Origin: DASSBG01 sp965651365
GTDB taxonomy: Bacteria; Pseudomonadota; Gammaproteobacteria; Xanthomonadales; Rhodanobacteraceae
Length of the DNA: 31,360 bases
Direction: 5' to 3'
Assembly (NCBI GenBank): GCA_965651365.1
Contig: CBFGSA010000016.1
Coordinates: forward strand, 1 to 31,360
This document shows, one piece after another, positions 1-7,273 of the stretch. Numbering within the stretch: position 1 is the first letter of the stretch; every line of letters starts with the position of its first letter. Made by a program: the position numbers and the translations under genes. The notes beneath the pieces are model-generated. The model did no database searches. It worked only from the letters and a program-made list of their open reading frames with translations, and was not told where the DNA came from.

Positions 1-8
1 CCCGAACC

Positions 9-30
9 GGACTGCGCGTCGCGCAAGTCC
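9..30. other. Short GC hairpin at the left edge
   Basis: A 10-base arm (9-18) pairs with an 11-base arm (20-30) with one bulged base, around a very tight loop. No T-tract follows, so a terminator for a gene lying left of the window is possible but unproven. The rest of 1-62 shows no gene or other signal. Confidence 0.25.
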
Positions 31-62
31 GCAACATTTCGCTCGCAGCGCGGATACGGACC

Positions 63-233
63 TGTACTGCCCATCGATTCTCTACTGCGCCGGCCCAATG
101 ACACGCTCTGGGCGGCTTTTGCTCGGTCGGGGTGCTCGACGTAGTGTCAACTACGCCTGCGCTCCCCCGGTCGCAAAACCCGCCCAGAGCATGCCCTTGA
201 ACCGGCTCGCTACGAAAACCGATGAACAGTGCA
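63..233. repeat. Long imperfect palindrome (171 bp) before the helicase gene
   Basis: The two halves are reverse complements with mismatches, centred near 147.5. The innermost stem is CGTAGT/ACTACG around the loop GTCA. The middle arms, 105-145 and 150-190, share an 11-base perfect outer block (GCTCTGGGCGG, slightly offset in the right arm) and TTTTGC. The outermost blocks are TGTACTG at 63 and CAGTGCA at 227. Outside these blocks pairing is patchy. It looks like a dispersed extragenic palindrome or MITE-like relic, because no transposase frame fits inside it. It ends 44 nt before the helicase start, so it may be transcribed into that gene's leader. Copy number elsewhere cannot be seen from this window. 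Confidence 0.7.
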
Positions 234-277
234 GATCAAGGGATCGCTCCGGGTAACATTGCTTCAGGAGTATTTCC

Positions 278-1582
278 ATGAATTTTGATTCGCTCGGGCT
301 GGCGCCCGCGCTTCTGCGTGCGCTTGCCGAAAAAGGCTACAGACAACCCTCCCCGATCCAGGCCGAGGCCATTCCCGCTGCATTGACCGGCCGCGACCTG
401 ATGGCGGCAGCCCAGACCGGCACCGGCAAAACGGCCGGCTTTGTGCTGCCGATGCTTGAACGGCTGTTCCCCGGCGGTGTGCGCCCGTATTCCGGTCGCG
501 CCCGACGGCCGCGCGCGCTGGTTCTCACACCAACACGCGAGCTGGCGATGCAGGTGCACGATTCGCTGCGCGAGTACGCCCGGTTCCTGCGCGTGCACAG
601 CACCACAATTTTCGGCGGTGTCGGCATGGGGCCGCAGGTGCAGAATCTGCGCCGCGGCGTGGATGTGCTGATTGCCACGCCGGGCCGCCTGATCGACCAT
701 CTGCAACAGGGCAATGTCGATCTGGGCGGAATCGAGATCCTGGTGCTGGACGAGGCCGACCGCATGCTGGACATGGGCTTTCTGCCGGCCCTGAAGCGAC
801 TGCTGGGTGCCATGCCGAAGCAGCGCCAGACACTCCTGTTCTCGGCCACGTTTGCCGAGCCGATCAAGGCACTGGCACGCCAGTTCACGCGCGATGCGCG
901 CGAGATCCAGATCACGCCGCCCAACAGCGTTGTCAATACGGTGACGCACCGGGTGCATCCGGTCGATGCCGAGCGCAAGCGCGAGCTGCTGCTGCACCTG
1001 CTGGCCGAGGACAGCCGGCGCCAGACGCTGGTTTTCGCACGCACCAAGCACGGCTCGGACAAGCTGTGCCGGTACCTTGAGAAGGCGGGCCTGCGCGCCG
1101 CCGCGATCCACGGCAACAAGAGCCAGAACCAGCGCACGCGCGCCTTGGCCGCGTTCAAGAGCGGCAAGATCACGGTGCTGGTGGCCACCGATATTGCCGC
1201 ACGCGGCCTGGACATCGAGCAGCTGCCGCTGGTGATCAATCACGACTTGCCGATGGTGGCCGAAGACTATGTGCACCGCATTGGGCGCACCGGCCGCGCC
1301 GGGGCCAGCGGCTTGGCCGTGTCCCTGGTCAGCCAGGAGGAGACCGGCCTGCTGATGCAGATTCGCAAGCTGCTGAAACAGGACATCGCCGTGCAGCCGG
1401 TGACAGGCTTCGAGCCGCAACAACCGCTGCGGATGGATGCCAATGCCAAACCGAAGCAGGGGCAGCGCGGCAAGCCGTCGCAGGCCAGCCGCCGTCGCCA
1501 CGCGCAAGCGCAGCCAGGCAATCAAGCCAGACCGGGCAGCAAGCGGCGGCGCTCGCGCCACGGTCGTCGCAAACCGGCCTGA
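278..1582 (+). CDS. DEAD-box ATP-dependent RNA helicase, RhlE-like
   Basis: An ATP-dependent RNA unwinding enzyme of the DEAD-box family, acting in the cytoplasm on structured RNA such as ribosomal precursors or mRNA. Visible motifs in order: Q motif with Q28, Walker A AQTGTGKT at residues 45-52, PTRELA at 85-90, TPGR at 124-127, DEAD at 148-151, SAT at 179-181, ATDIAARGLD at 303-312 and HRIGRTGR at 333-340. After about residue 390 comes a very basic, low-complexity tail rich in R, K, Q and G, typical of RhlE-type proteins and probably binding RNA. The length of 434 aa fits. The start is set by AGGAG at 266-270, seven bases before the ATG. A long palindrome lies just upstream. RhlE is preferred over SrmB or DbpA from the core and tail, but orthology is not certain. 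Confidence 0.93.
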   Translation: MNFDSLGLAPALLRALAEKGYRQPSPIQAEAIPAALTGRDLMAAAQTGTGKTAGFVLPMLERLFPGGVRPYSGRARRPRALVLTPTRELAMQVHDSLREYARFLRVHSTTIFGGVGMGPQVQNLRRGVDVLIATPGRLIDHLQQGNVDLGGIEILVLDEADRMLDMGFLPALKRLLGAMPKQRQTLLFSATFAEPIKALARQFTRDAREIQITPPNSVVNTVTHRVHPVDAERKRELLLHLLAEDSRRQTLVFARTKHGSDKLCRYLEKAGLRAAAIHGNKSQNQRTRALAAFKSGKITVLVATDIAARGLDIEQLPLVINHDLPMVAEDYVHRIGRTGRAGASGLAVSLVSQEETGLLMQIRKLLKQDIAVQPVTGFEPQQPLRMDANAKPKQGQRGKPSQASRRRHAQAQPGNQARPGSKRRRSRHGRRKPA

Positions 1583-1593
1583 GCCTGCTATCG

Positions 1594-1626
1594 TTGGGGT
1601 TCCCGATCCGGCAATTGGAACCCCAA
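1594..1626 (+). promoter_or_regulatory. Perfect 10-bp inverted repeat covering the cyclophilin start
   Basis: TTGGGGTTCC (1594-1603) and GGAACCCCAA (1617-1626) form a perfect 10-bp stem with a 13-nt loop. The right arm contains GGAA, the only Shine-Dalgarno-like bases in front of the gene, and its last base is the A of the ATG. No T-tract follows, so it is a poor intrinsic terminator for the helicase gene. In RNA it would hide the initiation site of the next gene. Confidence 0.6.
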
Positions 1627-2552
1627 TGAAGCATTCCTTGAGCACTATCACTGCCGCCCTGGCACTGCTGCTCGCCAGCACTGGTGCCATGGCCGGTACA
1701 CCAACCACCAGCCAGGTTCTGGATCAGTCCACGACTGCAGAGTGGCGCGCACTCGATCCGGCCAACACGCTGGTGATGACCCTGGCCGGGGATCACCAGG
1801 TCGTCATCATGCTGGCACCAGGCTGGGCGCCGCAGCATGTGGCCAACATCAAGACCCTGGTGCAGCAGCGTTATTTCGATCACACCAGTGTGTACCGGGT
1901 GCAGGACAATTTCGTCGCCCAGTGGGGCGATCCCGATAGCGACAACCCCGCCAAGGCCAAGTCCATGGGCGAGGCAAAAGCCAGGCTGTCAGCGGAATAC
2001 ACGCGAAAGTCCGAAGGCGATTTCGAGTTTACCCGCCTGCCCGACGGCGATTTGTATGCGCCCGAGGTCGGCTTCAGCGATTCGATGCCGGCGGCACGCA
2101 ACCGCCTGGCCGGCAAGGCCTGGCTGGTGCAGTGCTACGGCATGGTCGGGGTGGCGCGCGACGTGGACCCGGAAACGGGCAACGGCAACACCCTGTATGT
2201 GCCGATCGGCCAGGCTCCGCGCCGACTGGATCACCAGCTGGCCGTGGTCGGCCGGGTGGTCGAGGGCATGCAGTGGCTGGCCGCACTGCCACGCGGGCCC
2301 GAGCCCATGGGCGTTTACACCCATCCCGCACAGCGCACGCCAATCGAATCGGTGCGCCTGGCTGCCGATCTGCCAAGCGCCCAGCGGCCAAACCTGGAAG
2401 TCCTGCGCAGCGACAGCAAGAGCTTTGCACGCCTGATCGAGACCAGGCGCAACCGCAAGGACGACTTCTACCGCTTCCCGGTCGGCCGCATCGGCATTTG
2501 TGACGTACCGCTGCCGGTGCGCGAGGTTTCGTCCGGCAAGCCGGCCGATTGA
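1626..2552 (+). CDS. Secreted cyclophilin-type peptidyl-prolyl isomerase
   Basis: Predicted periplasmic prolyl cis-trans isomerase helping proteins fold after export. The open frame runs far upstream, but the ATG at 1626 starts a clean signal peptide: K2, a hydrophobic core, then a cleavage site after AMA near residue 24. The cyclophilin core follows, with GWAPQHVANIKTLVQQRYFD, then YRVQDNFVAQWGDP (the family's R and Q catalytic region) and GMVGVARDVDP. The mature protein of about 285 aa is longer than a minimal cyclophilin, with an insertion before GMVGVA and a C-terminal extension after about residue 240 of unclear role. The start codon lies in a hairpin. It follows the helicase gene by 43 nt; co-transcription is possible. 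Confidence 0.85.
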   Translation: MKHSLSTITAALALLLASTGAMAGTPTTSQVLDQSTTAEWRALDPANTLVMTLAGDHQVVIMLAPGWAPQHVANIKTLVQQRYFDHTSVYRVQDNFVAQWGDPDSDNPAKAKSMGEAKARLSAEYTRKSEGDFEFTRLPDGDLYAPEVGFSDSMPAARNRLAGKAWLVQCYGMVGVARDVDPETGNGNTLYVPIGQAPRRLDHQLAVVGRVVEGMQWLAALPRGPEPMGVYTHPAQRTPIESVRLAADLPSAQRPNLEVLRSDSKSFARLIETRRNRKDDFYRFPVGRIGICDVPLPVREVSSGKPAD

Positions 2553-2596
2553 GCCACCGGTCCATCGACACCCCGGGGCGCGGTGCAAGGCAAGCC

Positions 2597-2637
2597 GGTG
2601 GATTCCGGATATCGCTGCGCGATTCCGGAATGACGGG
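2597..2637. repeat. Extragenic palindrome of the TGGATTCC...GGAATGAC type
   Basis: The segment has inverted ends ATTCCGG (2602-2608) and CCGGAAT (2625-2631) around a GC-rich middle. Elements with these ends (TGGATTCC ... GGAATGAC) are common intergenic repeats in many proteobacteria; this is recalled knowledge, not a search. A related sequence sits inside the 5' part of hisA at 10214-10241. It lies in the 146-nt gap between the cyclophilin and thioredoxin genes, where nothing else was recognised. Confidence 0.55.
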
Positions 2638-2698
2638 CATGTAAGCACATCGACGAAGGCACGGTCCACTTGCGCAAATCCACTGTCACGAGATCCTC

Positions 2699-3676
2699 AT
2701 GCCAAGCCGCGCTGTTCCTGAATCCAGTCGCCCATTGATGGCCGCCGCGTTTGCGGCTCTGTTCCTGCTGCTGGCAGCAGGTGCCTCGCGGGCGCAAGTG
2801 CCGGTGCAGGCACCGGAATTCACCGGCATCAGCCACTGGCTGAACTCCAAACCGCTGACGATGAAGGGGCTGCGCGGCAAGGTGGTGCTGATCGATTTCT
2901 GGGCCTACTCTTGCATCAACTGCCTGCGCACCTTGCCCCACGTGACCGCCTGGTACGACAAGTACAAGGACCAGGGTCTGGTGGTCGTGGGTGTGCATTC
3001 GCCCGAGTTCGAGTTCGAGAAATCCACCGCCAATGTGCGCAAGGCGGTCGGAAAATACGGTATCCATTATCCGGTGGCGCAGGACAACGACATGGCCACC
3101 TGGCGCGCCTGGAACAACCGCTTCTGGCCGGCCGAGTACCTGATCGACCGGGATGGCAAGGTGGTGATGCACCATTATGGCGAGGGCCACTACGAGGCGA
3201 CCGAGAACGCCATCCGCAAGCTGCTGGGCCTGGGACCGATGACCGCCAAGGTCACCGACAAGGACTTCAGCGGCATCGGTTCGCCGGAAATGTATTTCGG
3301 GCTGGCGCGGGTCGAAAACCAGGCCAACCCGCACGCACTGCCGCGTCTGACCCATACCTACAGGTTTCCGGACGTGCTGGCCCTGAATCGCTATGCTCTG
3401 CAAGGCCAATGGAAACTGACCGACGAGTACGCACGCCAGATGGGACCCAAGGGCGCCATCCGGCTGCACTTTCGTGCGGCCCAGGTCAACATGGTGGCGG
3501 CCAGTGACAAGCCGGTGCCACTGGCGATCACGGTGGACGGCAAGCCGCAGGCTGCAGTCACCGTGCACGACAGCCGCCTCTACACTCTGTACCAGGCCAG
3601 CACACCAGGCGAGCACCTGATCGAGATCCGCACATCGAAAGCCGGCCTCAAGGTCTTCACCTTCACCTTCGGCTGA
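2699..3676 (+). CDS. Exported DipZ-like thioredoxin-fold protein
   Basis: A periplasmic thiol-disulfide protein. Residues 1-32 are a signal peptide with a hydrophobic stretch near 14-28. A TlpA/thioredoxin domain follows, with active site WAYSCINC (C72 and C75) and the cis-proline segment NRFWPAEYLID (P134). From about residue 180 the protein matches the C-terminal, carbohydrate-binding-like domain seen in DipZ proteins (pattern around LNRYALQGQW and the final FTFTFG). Canonical DipZ also has a CcdA/DsbD-like membrane domain in front; none is present here, so the partner that reduces this protein must be encoded elsewhere. No strong Shine-Dalgarno precedes the ATG, but the signal peptide supports this start. 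The substrate is unknown. Confidence 0.85.
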   Translation: MPSRAVPESSRPLMAAAFAALFLLLAAGASRAQVPVQAPEFTGISHWLNSKPLTMKGLRGKVVLIDFWAYSCINCLRTLPHVTAWYDKYKDQGLVVVGVHSPEFEFEKSTANVRKAVGKYGIHYPVAQDNDMATWRAWNNRFWPAEYLIDRDGKVVMHHYGEGHYEATENAIRKLLGLGPMTAKVTDKDFSGIGSPEMYFGLARVENQANPHALPRLTHTYRFPDVLALNRYALQGQWKLTDEYARQMGPKGAIRLHFRAAQVNMVAASDKPVPLAITVDGKPQAAVTVHDSRLYTLYQASTPGEHLIEIRTSKAGLKVFTFTFG

Positions 3677-3905
3677 CTCCGGTGCCAGAACGCACCGTGG
3701 CCCGACAGCTTGGGTTTGATCGCGATCACAATCCATTTCGTGCACATGGTGCGCTCCTGCACCGGAATACCGCAGGAACGCGCCATGCGCGCGATGAAGA
3801 CTTGGTGCCCGCGAAGCAGCCCGGAAAACACGATGTTCTCATGCCGGGCTGCTGCAGCAGCCCTCGGGACATTACAATGCGCTCCCTTTTCCAGGCATAG
3901 CCACC
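3677..3905. other. Intergenic region with an 18-bp perfect palindrome
   Basis: No convincing gene was found in these 229 nt. GGGCTGCTGCAGCAGCCC at 3846-3863 is a perfect 18-bp palindrome. A TACAAT hexamer at 3873-3878 resembles a -10 box for the EamA transporter gene, but no good -35 box stands at the right distance. The palindrome could be a repressor site just upstream of that promoter or simply a hairpin. Confidence 0.45.
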
Positions 3906-4841
3906 GTGCCCTTGTCCGTCACCACCAAGGCACAGTTGCAGATCCATTTCTGCGTCGTCCTCTGGGGCTTTACCGCCATCCTGGGCAAGGTCATTACCCT
4001 GGGCGCACTGCAGCTCGTATGGTGGCGCATGCTGCTGGTGACGCTGGCGCTGCTGCTGGTGCCGCGAGTCTGGCGCAGCCTCAAGACGATGCCCACGCGG
4101 GTGTTCTGGGCCTACGTCGGCATCGGCCTGTTGGTGGCCATGCACTGGCTGACCTTCTACGCCGCCATCAAGCTGGCCAATGCCTCGGTCGGCGCCACCT
4201 GCATTGCCATTGCGCCGGTGTTTCTGGCGCTGATCGAGCCCTGGGTGGCCAAACGCAAGTTTGAATCGCGCGAATTGCTGCTGGGTGTCGGCGTGGTGCC
4301 CGGTGTGGCATTGGTGATGGGCGGCATTCCGCCTGGCATGCGCCTGGGTCTGGTCGTGGGCGTGATTTCGGCAGTATTCGTGGCCTTCTTCAGCGCCTGC
4401 AACAAGCGCATGGTGGAGCACGCCGATCCGCTCACGGTTACGTGTATCGAGCTGGGGGCCGGCACCGCACTTCTGACCCTGCTGGCACCCTTCCTGCCGC
4501 ACACCGGGAGCGCCTTTCCCTTGCCCAGCCTGCATGACGGCGTGCTGCTTCTTGTTCTGTCGATGGTCTGTACTCTGCTGCCGTTCGCGATCGTGTTGCG
4601 CGCCCTGCGCCATGTCAGCGCCTTCGCTACCCAGCTTGCGGTCAATCTGGAGCCGGTCTATGCAGTGATCCTGGCCATCGTCCTGCTGGGCGAGAATCGC
4701 CGCCTGGATGCGCTGTTCTACGTCGGCGTGTGCATCATCGTGCTCACCGTGTTCGCCCAGCCGCTGCTGCGCCGCAGGCCCCTGCAGCAGCCTGCGCCCG
4801 AGGTTCTGGCCACGATGGAGTCACGCAGCCTGCCGGAGTAG
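3906..4841 (+). CDS. EamA/DMT-family inner-membrane transporter
   Basis: A drug/metabolite transporter superfamily protein of 311 aa. About ten hydrophobic segments are arranged as two EamA repeats of five: the first begins near residue 12 and the second near residue 150. The signature-like end of repeat two, with LEPVYAVILAIVLLGE near 248-263, is typical. Members export or exchange amino acids, nucleobases or other small metabolites; the substrate cannot be told from sequence. The start is GTG at 3906 with only a weak ribosome site; there is no in-frame ATG close by that keeps the first helix. It ends 41 nt before the promoter of the zinc operon, so it is a separate unit. Confidence 0.85.
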   Translation: MPLSVTTKAQLQIHFCVVLWGFTAILGKVITLGALQLVWWRMLLVTLALLLVPRVWRSLKTMPTRVFWAYVGIGLLVAMHWLTFYAAIKLANASVGATCIAIAPVFLALIEPWVAKRKFESRELLLGVGVVPGVALVMGGIPPGMRLGLVVGVISAVFVAFFSACNKRMVEHADPLTVTCIELGAGTALLTLLAPFLPHTGSAFPLPSLHDGVLLLVLSMVCTLLPFAIVLRALRHVSAFATQLAVNLEPVYAVILAIVLLGENRRLDALFYVGVCIIVLTVFAQPLLRRRPLQQPAPEVLATMESRSLPE

Positions 4842-4882
4842 CGATTCACGGCCTTGCGCGCACATGAAACCGGCCAGTCCAG

Positions 4883-4916
4883 TTGACGAATAGGAATGTA
4901 ATGTTATAGCGTTGCA
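4883..4916 (+). promoter_or_regulatory. Putative promoter with overlapping Zur box for the zinc operon
   Basis: A -35 box TTGACG (4883-4888) and a -10 box TATAGC (4905-4910) are 16 nt apart. Over the -10 lies an imperfect 20-bp palindrome at 4897-4916, symmetric at 7 of 10 pairs, with left half TGTAATGTTA. Its core AATGTTATA matches the left half of the Zur consensus of gammaproteobacteria (AATGTTATAACATT, from memory). Zn-loaded Zur bound here would block RNA polymerase. The operon contents support this reading. Confidence 0.65.
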
Positions 4917-4948
4917 GGCTTGCTCTGCCCCGCCCGAGGAGAAATGCG

Positions 4949-6343
4949 ATGCGCGAGACCCTGCTGGCCATTGGCCTGCTGAGTGCGTTCGGCGCCAACG
5001 CCGCCCAAGCCGCCACAGCACAACGCGCCAAGGCGCAAACGCTGGCCGAATTGACGGCACGAATCGATGCCCTGGAGGCCAATGCCGCAACGCTCAAGCA
5101 GCAGGCCGCTCAGGCCCTGGCCGCCGCGCGCCAGGCGCGCGAGGAACTGGCCAGCATGCAGGCCGAACAAAAGCAGAAGAAGCTGGCCGACCGCCTCGCT
5201 GCGGTCAGCAAAAAGTCCAATTCCGCGCAATCCTCCGGCATGGCCACGGGCAACGACTTCAATCCGGCCATCGCGGTCATTCTGAATGGCCGCTATGCCC
5301 ATCACAGTCTGAATGATGGCGACTACGCCGTCATCGGTTTTCCGGCCGGCGGTGAGGCCGAGCCATTGCCGCAGGGGCTGTCCCTGGGCGAGAGCGAAAT
5401 CGCGCTGTCGGCCAATGTCGACGACAAGTTCTACGGCCAGTTGACGGTAACGGCCGAAAGCGAAGACGGTCACGACCACATTGGCGTCGAGGAGGCCTAC
5501 ATCGATACCACCGCCCTGCCCGCCGGACTCGGCATGCGCATGGGTCGCTTCTACTCCGATATCGGCTATCTCAACAGCCATCACTCGCACACCGACTTCT
5601 TTGCCGTGCGCCCGCTGGCCTACCAGGCCTTCCTCGGCAACCAGTACGGCGACGACGGCGTCCGTCTGCAGTGGGTCGCACCGACCAATACCTTCATCCA
5701 GATCGGTGGCGAAGCGTTCCGCGGCCAGAACTATCCCGCATCCGGCGCCGGCAACCACGGCAAGGGTGCATACACCCTGTTCGTGCATACCGGCGGCGAT
5801 ATCGGCGCCAACAATGCGTGGCTGGCCGGACTGTCCATGCTGCGGGCCAGGGCACATGGCGGCGATGACGGATTCAATGGTCAAGACACGCTGTACATTG
5901 TCGACGCCACCTGGAAGTGGTCGCGCCACGGCAACTTCAAGGACGGCGGCCTGCTGCTGCGTGGCGAATACATGCGCGACCGGCGCGATGGCGTCTACAC
6001 GGCGGCTGAAAACACCGACTCCGGCGCGGACCCCGCGACGCCACCCTTCGAGCAGCCCTGGCTCGGCCACCGCCAGGGCCTGTATCTGGAAGGCGTGTAC
6101 AACATCAACCGCACCTGGAGCACGGGTTACCGCTACGACAAATTGTGGGCTTCGGACACCGGGCCGTTCGCTTCGGCGTTCGACCCATGGAAACACAGCG
6201 TCATGCTGACCTGGCGCAACAGCGAATTCAGCCTGCTGCGCCTGCAGTACAGCCACGAGAAGCCCGATTCGCAGCACAGCGACAATGCGCTGGTGCTGCA
6301 ATACCAGGTGGCCATCGGTGCGCACGGCGCGCACAAGTTTTAA
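4949..6343 (+). CDS. Outer-membrane beta-barrel protein of the zinc operon (putative Zn porin)
   Basis: 464 aa. A signal peptide ends near AAQAA (about residue 22). Residues 28-90 are Ala/Gln/Glu/Lys-rich and should form a coiled coil. From about residue 100 the chain alternates polar and aromatic residues in short strands with many Y, W, G and D, ending in F464, as expected of an outer-membrane barrel. His-rich spots include HDH at 173-175 and SHHSH at 210-214, possible metal sites in loops. Related proteins near zinc transporters are often labelled TonB-dependent receptor, but no plug domain or TonB box is seen here. GAGGAG at 4936-4941 sets the ATG. First gene of the operon; a role in Zn2+ entry is inferred from its neighbours and the Zur-like site. 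Confidence 0.7.
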   Translation: MRETLLAIGLLSAFGANAAQAATAQRAKAQTLAELTARIDALEANAATLKQQAAQALAAARQAREELASMQAEQKQKKLADRLAAVSKKSNSAQSSGMATGNDFNPAIAVILNGRYAHHSLNDGDYAVIGFPAGGEAEPLPQGLSLGESEIALSANVDDKFYGQLTVTAESEDGHDHIGVEEAYIDTTALPAGLGMRMGRFYSDIGYLNSHHSHTDFFAVRPLAYQAFLGNQYGDDGVRLQWVAPTNTFIQIGGEAFRGQNYPASGAGNHGKGAYTLFVHTGGDIGANNAWLAGLSMLRARAHGGDDGFNGQDTLYIVDATWKWSRHGNFKDGGLLLRGEYMRDRRDGVYTAAENTDSGADPATPPFEQPWLGHRQGLYLEGVYNINRTWSTGYRYDKLWASDTGPFASAFDPWKHSVMLTWRNSEFSLLRLQYSHEKPDSQHSDNALVLQYQVAIGAHGAHKF

Positions 6344-6355
6344 GGAGACCAAACG

Positions 6356-7273
6356 ATGAACCGGATTATCGCTCTTGCCCTGCTGCTTGTCGGCTTCGCG
6401 GCGGCCTGCCCGGCACAAGCCGGCCTGCGCGCCTTCACGTGCGAACCTGAATGGGCCTCGATGCTGCATGAAATAGGTGGCGATGCCGTGCACGTCGACA
6501 GCGCAACCAATGCGCTGCAGGACCCGCACCATGTCGAAGCGCGCCCCAGCCTGATCGCCCAGGTGCGCCAGGCCGACCTGGTCGTGTGTACCGGCGCGCA
6601 GCTCGAAATCGGCTGGTTGCCGCAGCTTCTGCGCCAGGCCGGCAACAGCAAAGTCGCCTCGGGTGCCGGCTATTTCATGGCCGACGACCAAGTGAACCTG
6701 CTGGAGAAACCTGCCCAGCTGGATCGCGCCAGTGGCGACATCCACGCCGACGGCAACCCGCATATCCAGATGGACCCGTACCGCATGCTGGCCGTGGCCA
6801 CGGCGCTTTCGGCGCGCTTGCAGCAGCTTGATCCGGCCGATGCGGCGACCTTCGGCAAGCGCTTCGATGACTTCAAGGCGCGCTGGGTGGCGGCCATTCC
6901 GCGCTGGGAAGCAAAGGCGGCACCGCTCAAGGGCCGCAACATCGTGGTCCATCATGACAGTTGGGTGTACCTGGAAGACTGGCTGGGCCTGAAGCAGATC
7001 GGCGCCCTGGAACCCAAGCCCGGCGTACCACCGACCAGCTCGCACCTGGCCAGCCTGATCGCGCGCACCAAGGCCTCCAACACACTGGCCATCATCCGCG
7101 CCGCCTACCAGGATCCCAAGGCCGGCGACTGGCTGTCCGGGCGCACCGGCGTGCCGGCCGTCACCCTGCCCTTCACCGTCGGCGGCAGCGACGGCGCCAC
7201 CGATCTGTTCAGCCTGTACGACGACACCATCGACCGCCTGCTCAAGGCACAAAAGACCGGAGCGGCTCAATGA
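6356..7273 (+). CDS. znuA: ZnuA-like zinc ABC transporter substrate-binding protein
   Basis: Periplasmic binding protein of the cluster A-I metal family (305 aa), delivering Zn2+ (possibly Mn2+) to the permease. The signal peptide ends at AQA, residue 22. Metal-ligand positions expected for the family are present: H58/H59 in QDPHH, H136 in GNPHIQMDP, H199/H200 in VVHHDSW, and an acidic residue near the C-terminus (D269 or D273). The His-rich loop typical of many ZnuA proteins is absent. Its Shine-Dalgarno AAGGAG (6342-6347) overlaps the stop codon of the porin gene, so the two are translated as one unit. It overlaps znuB downstream by ATGA. Zinc over manganese is inferred from the Zur-like operator. 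Confidence 0.87.
   Translation: MNRIIALALLLVGFAAACPAQAGLRAFTCEPEWASMLHEIGGDAVHVDSATNALQDPHHVEARPSLIAQVRQADLVVCTGAQLEIGWLPQLLRQAGNSKVASGAGYFMADDQVNLLEKPAQLDRASGDIHADGNPHIQMDPYRMLAVATALSARLQQLDPADAATFGKRFDDFKARWVAAIPRWEAKAAPLKGRNIVVHHDSWVYLEDWLGLKQIGALEPKPGVPPTSSHLASLIARTKASNTLAIIRAAYQDPKAGDWLSGRTGVPAVTLPFTVGGSDGATDLFSLYDDTIDRLLKAQKTGAAQ

Noticed and set aside
2468..3745. A 425-codon antisense frame over the thioredoxin gene
   Set aside because: It has no recognisable motif and overlaps a gene with a clear active site and signal peptide.
3682..3900. A 72-codon plus-strand frame in the gap before the EamA transporter
   Set aside because: No ribosome site, low-complexity basic translation and overlap with a palindrome; judged noncoding.
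4904..7270. A 788-codon open frame antisense to the zinc operon
   Set aside because: It is a shadow of strong codon bias in the plus-strand genes; its translation has no recognisable domain and the sense frames encode clear families.
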